64,000 nt of DNA. It comes from Antedon mediterranea (lineage: Eukaryota; Echinodermata; Crinoidea; Comatulida; Antedonidae). The translations under genes were made by a program, and so were the position numbers. Where the stretch lies: the NCBI RefSeq assembly GCF_964355755.1, contig NC_092674.1, positions 12,963,001 through 13,027,000 on the forward strand. The letters run 5' to 3'. Below, piece after piece: positions 34,701 to 45,654 of the stretch. Every line of letters begins with the position of its first letter. Position 1 is the first letter of the stretch. Under the pieces are notes generated by a model. The model had not been told where the DNA came from. It saw nothing but the letters and a program-made list of their open reading frames with translations, and ran no database searches.

Positions 34701-37700
34701 TGTCTGTATTATTAATATTCCATTTAAAGAGCTTTCTATTGGTAGGAATAATACAATGCAATAGTTTGAAATTTAGCTGTTTAAGTTTGTTATCTTTAAT
34801 ATCATTTACTTTTCTTTTCCACGTCAGTGTCCAATCGTTCGCTATATTAAAATGTGTTTCCCACTTTGTTTTACTCTTGGTTGGTTCTTTACATTTTTTT
34901 TTGATAAAAAAGAGACGAATGTTTTTACAACTCATTTTACTATACTGTATTGATATAACTTCTTTTACATTATCAATTTTTGAATAAATTATATCTTTCC
35001 ATTCTCGTGGTATTGCTTTTAGTAGACATGACAATTCAGCAATCCAATCCGAACGTAACTTTTTATGCTATATCAACCCTTTTTTATCAGCTAATCTTTA
35101 AACAGTAGTTAGATAGTACATCAACTTTAATTTAGGTTTACCGAAAACCAAACTAAGTTGGTCAGGGTTATCAAATCTACGGTGGCCTGTACGTGTCACG
35201 GCAACTTTTTTTAAATATCACGGCAATTTACAAAAAAGCCACGGCAATTTACAAAAAAATACGGCATTTGAACCAAAATACCCCAGCAACTTAAAAATGA
35301 ACACCATGGCTTTTAAAAAAAATTACCGAGGTTTATTTTGTAAATTGCCGTATATTTTTTGAAAGTTGCCGTGACGCTTACAGGCCACCGTACAAACTGC
35401 GATTGAAAGTATGAGTGTTTGCTCTAATGACGTCCTAATGATTGTGGTGATCGTATTTTTTCCCCTTTGTTTGTTATTACGTTGGTAGGTGAGACTGTTA
35501 GAGCTCATGAAGACACTGAATAAAATCTCAAAGTAGCCTACTGCACATTATAATATATACTTTCTTGGCAAATGATGCATGTGATACGATTATAACGAGT
35601 TACACAAATCAAAGTTAACTTAACGACTACCATGCACAATTGTAGAATCACTAGTCCATAAGAAATTCGGCGAATCTCGGTCCGCATGAGAAGCTGTTCA
35701 TCCGGAATCTGGACGTTGACTAGATGTTGTTGTGCACTTTAACGAAGAATTACTTTTTGTTGTGGATAGGAAAGACGACAATCGGCACAAAATAAGTAGA
35801 ATACTAATGCCTTTTCAGAATGTTTGAATAAATAAAACACGAATGTTGAAAGATAGTTACAAGAAAGAGATAATAAACAAGGATCATTTATTTTTAATTT
35901 TATTTGTATATGCTGTACAGCTCACTGCATGTTTATTAAATCATTTAAAGTATCACATTTTGTAATGAAAATGTATAAACAAGAACGTTATTATATTATT
36001 ACCAAACAGTGTTTAACGTTAAGTGTTTATCAGTTGTAAACCATTATCTTGATTTTACCAGTTTCTGTTTTATAATTTCAGTTTGATCTTGTCTGTGAAA
36101 AGGCCGAAAAGCCATCGCTTTCACAGTCAATTTTTTTTGTTGGAACACTAGTTGGTTCACTTGTTTTTGGAGCTTTAGCGGACAAGTAAGTATGTTAGCA
36201 TTTCCTAACTGAACAGACAACCGGCGACGTATTGGTCTGTCTGTTGTTTTAAAATGTAGGGGTATATGTAGTTAGTAGATTTTGAATGGTCTTACTTATA
36301 TATTATCATTGCGAAATTCATATGTCAAATTTATTTGCAACTAAACGCTTATTTAATAGAACATTCCAATTATTTATTGTTTTGTGTTGTTATATCAAAT
36401 GATAAATCCTTGTTGGTGCTATGAGCTAAACAACGAATGTTGTAACCGTACACATAATTCCATTGAATTGCTCTATAATCAAAATCACAGTTCGCATAAT
36501 GTCACTCTTCCGTGACTTAAAAACCGAACCGAAATGTAAATATGTCCAATCTAACTCAGCCGAAACTTTCTAAAATCAATCATTCAACAGGACCCGTACT
36601 ATGGGACTCCCTTAACAAGTTTAGTTACTTGACCATACTTTCATCACATTTAAATACAAATTCAAAAATACCTAATATCACAATATAAAACCCATATTTC
36701 AACTCAGCTTTTACCCTTTGTCTCTAGTGCATGTACCGTCTGTAACCCCTCTTTGTTCCTGTATATTGATCCACATTTTAATAATAATGTTTTTCCTGAT
36801 GGAACCAATATAAAAGCTCTTTGAGCTTATTTGGTCTGTTAGACAGAATGACAAAACTATTTACAGTATTATGTTTATCATACTTATAAATATTGCTTTG
36901 TTCGAATAAAAGAAACTTTTTAAACATTAAACCGGTTTAAAATTAAAATTGGTAACAATCTGAAACAGATATGATACAATGGGACTAGTGCAGACCATTG
37001 GTGCTAATAATGGAGCTATACAACAAAAGTAAAGTAAAACTCTTGACTAATTGATTTGTTAAAATTATTTTACATAATATGCTATTTTAGCTATAACGCT
37101 AATTTAGAAAATTACTCTGGTTTATTCAATGTATTCACCGCACTAGTCCCGCACTGTATCTTGATGACACTGTATTTGGGATTATAATTTATTACATGAT
37201 ACAAATACGCATTTTTGTTATAATTTTCTTCATAGGTTTGGGAGGAAGCCTGTTTTGTTTTTAGCTGTAGGCTTGCAGTGTGGCTCTGGAATATTAACTT
37301 CGTTTGTGAAATCGTTTGCTGCTTACACGGCGTTGCGATTCATCACGGCGGCAGCGAACACTGCTGTTTTCATCACTGCCTTAGTTATAGGTAGGGTATA
37401 TATATAGAGATATGCATAATCTTCGCTCATTGCAGACCACCTAATTATATTATATATATTAATTATTTAGATAATTATGGTAGATCGAGTTTATTGTATT
37501 TCCAACAAAGATCGACACAATAACATCTTGAAATAGTAGCTTGATGCTAAACATTGCTCTGCCTTACCTTTCTTTAGTCGATGTCTTTCGCGAAAGACAA
37601 CAACAATAGTTTTACATTACATTCATGTGAATAATGGATGAACAAATCACCTTGTTTGGTCCAATCATTAATCAAGTGCTTCACTCGTTCAGTGCCAATC

Positions 37701-40700
37701 TTAACCAGATGAGACGCATAAACCAATACGTCTGAACAGGGGCTGCCATAAGTGTCAGCAGTTATGATTTCAAATGCCTAATGGAACCAAGCTTCATAAT
37801 ATACATTATATACAGCACCCGATATTACCAGATTATTGTCAAAGCTCTAACCGGACAAAATGTTGCTTAACTTCGGCGACCTGGCGAGAACCAATGTTTC
37901 AACGTGGTAAAGCCGTATGCCTACATTCATTATGCTTTAACGCTGACGAAAAATATAATTATAAACAATAGTTACTTTATTCCCGGAGCAACCCTTTAAA
38001 AGTTTAATGTAAGTATACTAAATGTCAATTTACAAAACGATCGTTAACGGTAAGCGGTAAGCGGAAAACAAAAATAGCCTATATAGAATCATGTTATTTC
38101 GTATGACCTTTTACAAAACAAGGAGCGATTGAGTGGAAACCCGCTCATGATAGATACAAATTCTACCTGGGACAAGCACAAGGTTTTCCACCAACCACTA
38201 ACCGCTAGAATCGTCTGTATAAATTGCCCTTAAACTGTACTAAAATACACTATAATAATGGTAATCATTGTTTATCGATTACGATTATTATTATTATTAC
38301 GATTTACTATCGATTCTCTTTAGGTACCGAGACTGTCGGTGTTTCCAAACGAACATATGCTGGACTTGTTATCGAATTCTTCTTTGCATTTGGTCTAATA
38401 ATCATGGCGGGACTTGCATACTTTATCCGTGAATGGCGAACTTTACAGCTTGTGGCTAGTGTTCCTGGGCTATTATATTTTCTTTATATACCGTAAGAGA
38501 AAGTTACCAAAACACTGTATAAATAACGTAACACTTTTTGCATATTTTATTTTATTGTTTTACTCTCAAATATTCAAGTCCATAACAGGAGTTTTGCCTT
38601 TCTTTTGTAATTATTATAAATAATACAAAAAAAAAAGAATGAAAGTAAATTGAAGTGATTAACATTTTTTTTTCATTCATTTATTTGGCACTTTGACCAG
38701 TGTAATGGTAAAACATGTATGAACATGTTAAAAGCTATCAAATACGCTAAATTAACAAATACATTATTGTTTTGTTAAACTAAAATAGGGCATATGTTTT
38801 AACATTATAGGACTAATAGAAAATTATTTTAGTTTTTAACAAAACAATAATTAATGCATTTGCTCAAATTCTTGATCGAAATTACTCTCTTTAAATACTA
38901 ATAATCTCTCTTTTTCAAGATTTTTCCCAGAATCGGCACGGTGGTTGATTTCTCAAAAAAGATATGATGAAGCAAAGAAGATAACTGAGAAGGCAGCAAC
39001 TGTAAACAACGTTAATTTGCCAACAGATTTTCACTTTTCTGAACACACTGTACGTGTAATAGTTATTACATATAATTAGGTATATGAAACGTTATCGAAT
39101 ATTTCTTAATTTTAAAACAATGATTGTTTATAAGATTGAAAATTTCCAGTAATAATAATATCCATTCACATACAAGATACAAAATGTTTTTTATTGGTTT
39201 TTCCTGATGGTAAAACAATTACAATATATACAGAGATTTTTAAACAACGAACGGATTTAAAGAGGCGTAGAGACATTACAAACCACCAGAGTTGAATACT
39301 GGAATTAATTTATAAACGGTGAAGATGTATATGTATCTTATCCCGTATCTTTTTAAAAGTCAACATGGGCACATTTATCTTATTTCTTGGTTCTGGTATT
39401 CCTTAATAGACAAACGATAAAAATATGAAGATAAAAATGTAACACACACGAAACAAGGGTATTTTATTAAGTTAACAACAGCAAAAGAAATGTATGTTTC
39501 ATAAATTTAAACGCACCTTTCTATTTTGCGGTAAAAGCTTCTTAGATATTTTGACTAGGATGTAATTATTTTTAAGTTATAACATTTCTTCTATTCACTT
39601 GTTGAACTTTTATATTTTCAGGGTAAACCATCTTCACCCATGTCGTTTCTTGATTTATTTAGACCATGGCCAGTTTGTAAGCGAACATTTAATGTTATAT
39701 TATGCTGGTAAGTTATGCTTATAATATATTTTACCTGATGTGTACGGATCTTTTTTTTAGGAAACACTAAACGTCTACACAAGCAAACTTTTCATTTTGT
39801 TTACTGCATGGTGACAAAAACTTAAAGAACCTCAGGAAACTTCTGAAAAATAAAAATCTGTCTCCACTTCCCTAAAGCATATTCTACACTAGCATAGTTT
39901 ACTTAACAATTTGGAGATGTTTTTGTGTCTGTTGGACACTAGTTACTAGAGGCTTTTGACGATCTAACTTCTGCAAACTAAATAGTTTTCTTTAGTTTTG
40001 TCAAGTTTTCCACTAACAGACATTGGAAAACTTCCTTTGTCAAACTCGAAATTGGCAAACTAAAGCTGTCTAATACCTTAGCATCTACCATTGCTTGCAT
40101 AATTTTGTTTGCCTGCTGTTACTGGTGTCTGTCATTTTGCAGGCCTTCTTCAAACAATGGTTGTCAGCAGTTTTCCAAAATCAAGTTTGCAAACTAGAGT
40201 TTGCTAGAAGATAGACTAGGCTGATTATCAATAGTGTTAGTATTATTCAATAGTTACCATACGTCAAAGGCGACAGTATATTTCAATTTTATCAATACCA
40301 TGACTATTTTTAATAATAATAATTTTTTAAATATTTAAATATTGTTTTTTTTAAGGATTGCTGTTAATATCTCCTACTTTGGCCTCTCTCTCTGAGTACT
40401 TCTGATTTTGGCGTTAATCATTACATATCTTTTCTTGTATCTGGTGCTACCGAGATACCAGCCTATGCATTGAGTATTGTAGCTCTGGACTATTTTGGAC
40501 GCAGACGATCTTTATCAGCAACATTGTTACTCGTTGGCGTTGCTTGTTTGCTAACTATTTTTATTCGTAAGTAAACAACAACACCAATAATGATAATAAT
40601 AAAAGAATGTATAATGCCCACAGCTGCAGTACATACATATATAAAACCATTTATGTTAAAAAAAGAATAAAACAAGTTAAAATTCCATAAAGGTCTACGA

Positions 40701-43187
40701 CAACTAGTGATACTAAGGTAATTAAACTGTTTGTTTAAAGGATTTGGTATTTGCTTCCATAGTCAAATACAGAATTAGCTTTCGAAAGTATTACCTTTCG
40801 AATTCCAACGTAAAAACTTACACGGACACCTCTCAGTAGTTTTAATATACTACATTATTATAAGAATGAGGACAGTAACATTTCAGCACATTAAGTCCTA
40901 ATAGAAGTCTATGTAATTTAATCACCTGTAATCACCTGTAATCACCAGTCTTGTCGGGCTCGTAAGTAGACCATACATTTCTGTATGGTACATGTCATGC
41001 CCTCCCAATTTCATCAAGTCATCACTGCATGGTTTTTTTTTTTGGTGTTTTTTCTTCATTCGTTTCCTTGATTTAAATTCTTCTGCAATACACTTTATCC
41101 CATAAAAGTAAATTTGTTGTATTTTCTTTCAATGAATCTATCAAGTTTATTTTTAAAGGCGTTTACTGTAGTGGTGTTAACGGCTTCCTCTGGTAGACTA
41201 TTCCATAGGTTAACAATTCTGTCAGAAAAATTGTACTTGCGGATATCCAGTTTAGGTCGTCGCTTATATATGGTGTATCTATGTCTTCTTAGGTTTCTCT
41301 CGTATGTTTTCATAGGGAAGAAGTTACGCATTCCACTACCACCTGTCACCATTTTAAAAACTTGAATCATATCTCCTCGTAATCTTCTAAAGGCCAATGT
41401 TGGTAGATTTAGTCGTTTTAGGCGTTCTGTATAATCCAGGTCTTTTAATGATGGAATTGCTTAAACAAGTCATCAATAGATAATAATTCTAGCACTTTCA
41501 ATCTATACAAATAAGATGTGTCACAGGAACCTTTCTAAACATCATTATCCGTGTTGCTTTCCTTTGTATACTTTCTATTCTATTAATTAACTTCTCAAAT
41601 GGTGCCCACATTGACGATCTTGTTGTACGCGGTATAGTAAACTTCTCCATAACATTCTCCAGCTGTCCAAAGTCTGATAGTATCATCTGATGATCTAAGT
41701 GAGCAAGTTGGTTGATACGATACAAGATTCTACTCAAATAATAATTTGGTCGTGCTTTAAATGTGGTTATGAGTAATTCATACTTAATCCTGCGATGAAC
41801 TGGTAGCCAATGAAGAAGATCTATGAATTAAAAGTTCCTCTTAATTATTGGTGATTCGTACTAGAATCACCTATTGATTTTTTATGAATAAATATAGTAA
41901 GACATCACTTTGTTTTGTTTATACCAATAATTGACTTTGTAATATATTTTTTATTTTGTTGAAAAGCAATGGGAATAGGACGACTGACAGTAGCGATGGT
42001 AGGAAAGTTTGGAGTAACCGCTGCATTCGGTATTATATTTTTCTATACTGCAGAGCTGTATCCAACTAACATACGGTTAGAAATATAATATTTTCCTATT
42101 TAGATGTTATAGCTAGTCTAGTTCAATTGATAAAAGTTAAATATTGTGTTAAACGAGCAACTGTAATATTATAATAATTATAATTGTATATTCGACGTCC
42201 TGAGGTGGTGAGGACTTAAAGCACATCATCTTTTTACTCCCCTATTCACTATCATCAAACTCATACAGAATAAAACAATGATTCTCGCTGATGATTATTT
42301 TATTTTGACATTATAATCTCATTAGTTTTTTTATTGTAAAGTTGATGTGTTCTTTATCCATTCCATCTTCATTATGATGATGGCGTTATTGAATAAATGT
42401 ATCTAGTTGTAAAACTTACCGACTGCTTTATTCATTTGGCAATAGGTCAGTTGCTGTTGGTATTTGTTCAACATCTGGTCGGATTGGAGCCATCCTATCA
42501 CCATATATCCTCCACCTGTCAAGGTATTGGGCACCACTTGCAATGTTAACATTCAGTGTATTAGCTATTTCATCAGGAGTACTTGTTTTACATTTACCCG
42601 AAACTGCCAATAGAAAGTTACCAGATACAATGGATGAAGTCACAGAACTTAAAATGTAAGGGTTTGTTTGTAAATGTTTCAAAATTTGCATTCAGAATGT
42701 ACTAATAAACCGCAGTCATTGAAATATAATGGGTTCAGTAAGATGTCTAATCTATCAAGGCACGAATTATGATTATTATGTGTAATTTGTTGTTTTTTGT
42801 AATTATAAAGTTAATATTTGCATCAATTGTTGTCAGCGCTAGTAAGAGCATGTTGCTTTGGTAGGTGTCTGTGTGTGTGTGGTTTATCTTCTTTCTAAGT
42901 TTATAGCATCGTTTCGACCAGGGAAGACGTGTAGACGTATGCTAATGTTACAGGAATACGATCACTTTTGAATTTTATGGTCTGAACAAACATGTTAAAA
43001 CGTAAAATAGCTATTTTATGTTAAACTAACCAGCCGTACCTTGAGTGTATTTGTATAATTTCTTTCACTTTATTTTCTACACTATTTAATGTCGATTAAT
43101 GATAATATTAACGTTTTATCATTTATTTTCAGATCTGTGACAAAATTATCGTCAGCAGAATTAGGAGAAAAAGAAGCTATGACATAA
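28332..43187 (+). CDS. SLC22-family organic ion/carnitine transporter, 10 exons, two frameshifts
   Basis: Major-facilitator membrane transporter of the organic cation/anion/carnitine family, about 545 residues as usual. Exons: 28332-28741, 36082-36185, 37236-37390, 38324-38492, 38920-39049, 39622-39707, 40356-40566, 41967-42075, 42446-42655, 43133-43187. Visible hallmarks: [19 protein letters not shown] at the start, a cysteine-bearing extracellular loop after TM1, ADKFGRKP between TM2 and TM3, [12 protein letters not shown] before the central cytoplasmic loop, [12 protein letters not shown], and LPET after the last helix. All introns are GT-AG and phase-matched. The start is chosen because the N-terminal motif is typical. 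Exon 1 lacks one T and exon 7 carries one extra CT, so the literal reading is broken. Substrate cannot be told from sequence alone. Confidence 0.94.
30524..30915 (+). mobile_element. tRNA-derived SINE insertion with long flanking direct repeats
   Basis: TTCTTTGCCTGATTTGTTTA plus TATATATA occurs at 30524 and 30888 and brackets about 336 bp containing a tRNA-like cloverleaf. The 28-bp direct repeat is long for a target duplication but otherwise fits. Confidence 0.6.
30724..30795 (+). tRNA. tRNA-like cloverleaf with anticodon ATC (SINE head)
   Basis: Acceptor GCCCCAG/TTGGGGC pairs fully (one wobble), T-arm CCGAG-TTCGAGT-CTCGG is perfect, anticodon arm TCTGC-ATATCAA-GCAGG gives ATC (would read Asp GAT). 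The D-stem has a mismatch. The 3' flank (TTCTCACAGATTTCCTCATC) recurs at about 44853 beside another copy of the tRNA 3' half, so this is a SINE family rather than a lone tRNA gene. Confidence 0.55.
31190..34200. mobile_element. 3-kb foldback: long inverted repeat rich in AGGTCA motifs
   Basis: The left arm (about 31200-32030) and right arm (about 33330-34190) are inverted copies. TACTCTAGTAGCT starts one and, inverted, ends the other; both hold GACCTTTGACCCA and GGTCAAAAGGTCAAGG text in opposite orientations, with weaker similarity continuing into a 1.3-kb centre. Each arm is itself a ~350-bp direct repeat. No transposase is seen. ORFs in the arms mirror each other and are not genes. Confidence 0.8.
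34303..35034 (-). pseudogene. LINE ORF2 C-terminus with reverse-transcriptase zinc-binding motif
   Basis: About 243 residues without a stop. Contains [19 protein letters not shown] and then [20 protein letters not shown], the CxxC...HxxxxC pattern of the zinc-binding region found after reverse transcriptase in L1/Tx1-like LINEs. The reverse transcriptase domain is missing at the 5' side, so it is a truncated copy. Sits in SLC22 intron 1 on the opposite strand. Confidence 0.8.
35179..35391. mobile_element. MITE with ACGGTGGCCTGTA terminal inverted repeats
   Basis: Starts ACGGTGGCCTGTACGTGTCA and ends TGACGCTTACAGGCCACCGT, an imperfect inverted pair of about 27 bp. CACGGCAA units recur inside in both orientations. 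Outer TA on each side suggests a Tc1/mariner-like origin. 213 bp, no coding. Confidence 0.75.
36082..36185 (+). CDS. SLC22 exon 2 (TM2)
   Basis: Reads [17 protein letters not shown], then [18 protein letters not shown]. Confidence 0.95.
36530..36920 (+). pseudogene. Possible LINE 3' end fragment
   Basis: [20 protein letters not shown] resembles the 'GP.LWNSLP' tail of CR1/L2-type LINE proteins and is followed by stops and a tail ending in GAATAAAAGAAAC. Short and degraded. Confidence 0.4.
36979..37151. repeat. Possible small element with GGGACTAGTGC inverted ends
   Basis: GGGACTAGTGC near 36979 and its reverse complement GCACTAGTCCC near 37141 enclose about 150 bp. The ends are short and partly self-palindromic. 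Confidence 0.35.
37236..37390 (+). CDS. SLC22 exon 3 (TM3-TM4)
   Basis: [18 protein letters not shown] completes the GRKP signature loop; ends ITALVIG. Confidence 0.95.
37810..37918 (-). repeat. Second 5S rRNA-derived sequence
   Basis: On the minus strand: TACGGCTTTACCACGTTGAA, TTGGTTCTCG, CGCCGAAGTTAAGCAAC, CCGGTTAG and GGGTGCTGTA align in order with 5S rRNA. Several substitutions and a degraded 3' half make it a pseudogene or SINE head. It lies in SLC22 intron 3, without the 171-bp units that follow the copy at 7676. Confidence 0.75.
38324..38492 (+). CDS. SLC22 exon 4 (TM5-TM6 region)
   Basis: Reads [20 protein letters not shown], then [11 protein letters not shown]. Confidence 0.95.
38753..38862. 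repeat. Imperfect inverted repeat (~33-bp arms)
   Basis: ATTGTTTTGTTAAACTAAAA near 38766 and an inverted relative, with small insertions, near 38829-38850 flank a ~40-bp loop in SLC22 intron 4. Confidence 0.6.
38920..39049 (+). CDS. SLC22 exon 5 (start of central cytoplasmic loop)
   Basis: [18 protein letters not shown], the PESPRWL-type family signature. Confidence 0.95.
39622..39707 (+). CDS. SLC22 exon 6
   Basis: Reads [18 protein letters not shown], the end of the central loop before TM7. Confidence 0.93.
40356..40566 (+). CDS. SLC22 exon 7 (TM7-TM9), extra CT frameshift
   Basis: [12 protein letters not shown] and [20 protein letters not shown] are in different frames. Between them lies CTCTCTCTCTGAG; one CT fewer gives the expected LSLSTSD. 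The exon is 211 nt where 209 fits. Ends [19 protein letters not shown]. Confidence 0.9.
41095..41835 (-). pseudogene. CR1/L2-like LINE C-terminal fragment in SLC22 intron
   Basis: Two open pieces on the minus strand: one with [19 protein letters not shown], the other with [17 protein letters not shown] and [20 protein letters not shown], the usual end of CR1-like reverse transcriptase ORFs. A further upstream piece with [15 protein letters not shown] appears to be out of its normal order. Frames are broken between the pieces. Confidence 0.75.
41967..42075 (+). CDS. SLC22 exon 8 (TM10-TM11 region)
   Basis: Reads [20 protein letters not shown] then YPTNIR, a hallmark motif. The donor CG|GTTAGA is weak but in phase. 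Confidence 0.94.
42446..42655 (+). CDS. SLC22 exon 9 (last transmembrane helices)
   Basis: Reads [20 protein letters not shown], then [16 protein letters not shown], the conserved LPET end of the transporter core. Confidence 0.95.
43133..43187 (+). CDS. SLC22 last exon (C-terminus)
   Basis: Short hydrophilic tail [12 protein letters not shown], then TAA at 43185. Confidence 0.9.
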
Positions 43188-43437
43188 ACAACATTGATAT
43201 CATGAGAAACGTTACACCAACGTACCATGATAGACTTCCGTAAAAACGTGAAAAAACAGCAGTTCCAAAAAAAAAATAATCCAGTCTCCTTTGGCTTGCT
43301 CATAAAAGCAATTGGGATGATAAGGGTTATTAAATACTCAACGCTATTACACTTTTTAATCAACATTATGATGTTGATTTGTATCAGTACTTCTAGATTT
43401 TTTATAGAATACTAGTATCAACGTATACCAACAAATT

Positions 43438-43443
43438 AATAAA
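43438..43443 (+). terminator. Candidate polyadenylation signal of SLC22
   Basis: AATAAA about 250 bp after the stop codon, the first in this orientation. Confidence 0.45.
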
Positions 43444-43530
43444 AATCCTTATAATAGGTAACTAAACGCATTTCATCAACTGGTTGTAAGTATTTTACAC
43501 GATTTAAATTTAGACTTTGTATAGCATTAT

Positions 43531-43616
43531 TTAATTTTCTAAAAAGGCGAATTGATGCCTATTCTCTAATGGAATAACATGAGAATAGGCAGCAATTCGC
43601 CTTTTTAGAAAATTAA
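43531..43616. repeat. Near-perfect 36-bp hairpin
   Basis: The left arm TTAATTTTCTAAAAAGGCGA... and right arm ...TCGCCTTTTTAGAAAATTAA pair over 36 bp with one mismatch (GATGCC versus GGCAGC) around a 14-base loop (43567-43580). It lies just past the SLC22 polyadenylation signal. It could be a microRNA or hairpin-RNA precursor, or a recent foldback insertion. Confidence 0.75.
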
Positions 43617-45654
43617 ATTTCAAATTTATAAAAATGTAGGCCTATTTAGAGTATTGGAAAAAATAAACAAATTAGCCAATTATTGAATTGTTAATGATAA
43701 TACAATGTATAATTGTTATTGATGTACATACCGTATATTTTATTTTAATGTATGGATGATGCTGCATGGGAAACTTTGTATTAACAGAAAAAGCCATAGC
43801 ATCAAAATATGAAAATAAACAAAACAAAACATCATTTTTTTTACTGATATGTAACAGTGATATACTAATTCTAAGTAAGTTATGATGTACTGAAATTGAA
43901 ATAAAGTTTAGAGAGTGAATCTCACAAAAAGACAAACAACTACAGCCAGCAATTTGTTTTCTTCCAAAATACTTATAAGTAAGCTTTTAAAACTAATTTG
44001 AATACATCATATTAAATATTAAAAAGTGTTTCTAAGATCCACGCGTAGGCTCGCTATTTATTTATTACAGGCATAGAAATAAATTATATATATATATATA
44101 TATTAAATAGCCTATATAAATGCGTGAACGTGATTGGTTGAGTACGATGATATTGACTGAGTAATTGTCGAGTAATTATCGTGTCCCTGTCATTAAACAT
44201 ATATAACATCCAGCAAATTCTCGAGTACGATGATATTGACTGTGTAATTTTCGTGTGGCAACATTCGCGTTTGGCGATAAATAAGTTAATAAAAGTAATA
44301 AAAGTCATCTACTGGGACTTGAACTCGCGATGAATTGTTACTCCATCACGCAACTTGCTTGAAGAAATTAATCAACTAAACTATTTAAACTATTCATACA
44401 TAGCGCCCTCGCTTAGTTTTTAGTCCTCTCTAGATGTGACCTGATAATAATATTATTATGTATGCTTATTGGTGGAAATTATTCTGTAAATTTAAACGGC
44501 CTAGGCCTAAGTGAATATTTTATTGCCAAGGAATCATTAATTAGTAATTATCTGTATATTATTCTTCAGTGGTCTATTGGTTAGGACATATGCATTTCAA
44601 TCATTGTACAATTCTTGTATTTTAAAAAATAATTCTTTAGATATTTTTAACTGTAATTTTTCTCAATTTAAATGTATTATTAATGAAATTATTTAAATTT
44701 TCTTTTTCATTTGTATATATTTATATTGGCTCATATTTTATAGTTTAGCTTTTATTTTCAACCTGTTATTGGTGTTTTACACTGTTGGTTTGATATAAAG
44801 AATAAAGTATCAGAAGGTTCCGGGTTCGAATCTCGGTTGGGGCGACTTTTTCTCCTTCTCACAGATTTCCTCATCTTCAAATTAATTAATTAAATTTCAG
44901 TATATCACGGTATAGTATTTATTCTGTGCCTGTGGTGTTTAAAATATATATATATACTATATATCCCTGTTCATACTGTACATGTTGACTTTATATTTGT
45001 AGTAGAATAAATTAACTTTTATATTCGTTTGTAAAGTGAAAATGTTATTGACTTTATACGGTCATTTTTCGCAAAGGTAAGGTGAATTAGGCAGTCTTAT
45101 TACTTAGGCTAGCCGACCCATACACTTTGCTACATTTTTTAATATAGCAGATGTAATATATAGTTCATCGAGAAAAATATCATTCCCTCGGGGATGTCAA
45201 TTGTTATATTTCACCTCTAAAAAAGTAGGCAATATCTGTATAATATAAACATTTGCAGTAGAGCAGAATCAGTGTCGTGAAATAAACCTTTATTTTTTAA
45301 AAGTAATGCTACAAGAATATGTTTGTAGTATAAGATAGGAAATTCATCAAAATTGACTATACATAATTATGTAAAATTGAGGCATTTTTCTTTTTAAAAA
45401 AAGTATATAAATATAAATCAAAAGAAAAATCAATTTAACACAATTTAAAAATACCATTTTATTAAAAATTATTACCCAGTTAAATGTGTGTAAGTCATTG
45501 AATCAAAATCAGTAAAATTCCAATCTTATAACATTATGAAAAAGGTGTAGCATCACATTATAATACTTTGTTTTTAGATTTTCAGTGTAAAAAAGTAAGT
45601 AAGAATCCGTATCATTGTATATTTATTATATATATATATATTTTTTTTTTTTAG
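43617..45654. other. Intergenic; no gene recognised apart from repeats
   Basis: AT-rich, with a (TA)n run near 44090. A tRNA-like B box (GAGTTCAAGTCCC on the minus strand) near 44310 is probably another retroposon piece. Confidence 0.45.
44571..44920 (+). mobile_element. Interrupted copy of the ATC-anticodon SINE
   Basis: The 5' tRNA half (CAGTGGTCTATTGGTTAGGA) is at 44571. The 3' half (GGGTTCGAATCTCGGTTGGG) and the SINE body resume at about 44823. About 200 bp of AT-rich sequence ending GAATAAAGTATC, like a LINE tail, separates them. Confidence 0.6.

Larger units (their letters stand above)
30338..35064 (-). mobile_element. Nested LINE insertion with 16-bp target duplication in SLC22 intron 1
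   Basis: CCGAACGTAACTTTTT is present exactly at 30338-30353 and 35049-35064. Between them lies the minus-strand LINE reading frame (34303-35034), and at the far end a T-run that is a poly-A tail on the minus strand. This fits target-primed insertion of a 5'-truncated LINE. The SINE and foldback in between would be later insertions into its 3' part. Confidence 0.6.

Noticed and set aside
39840-40230. Possible MITE with AAGTTTTCCA/TGGAAAACTT
   Set aside because: The inverted pair is short and internal, and no clear termini or target duplication could be set.
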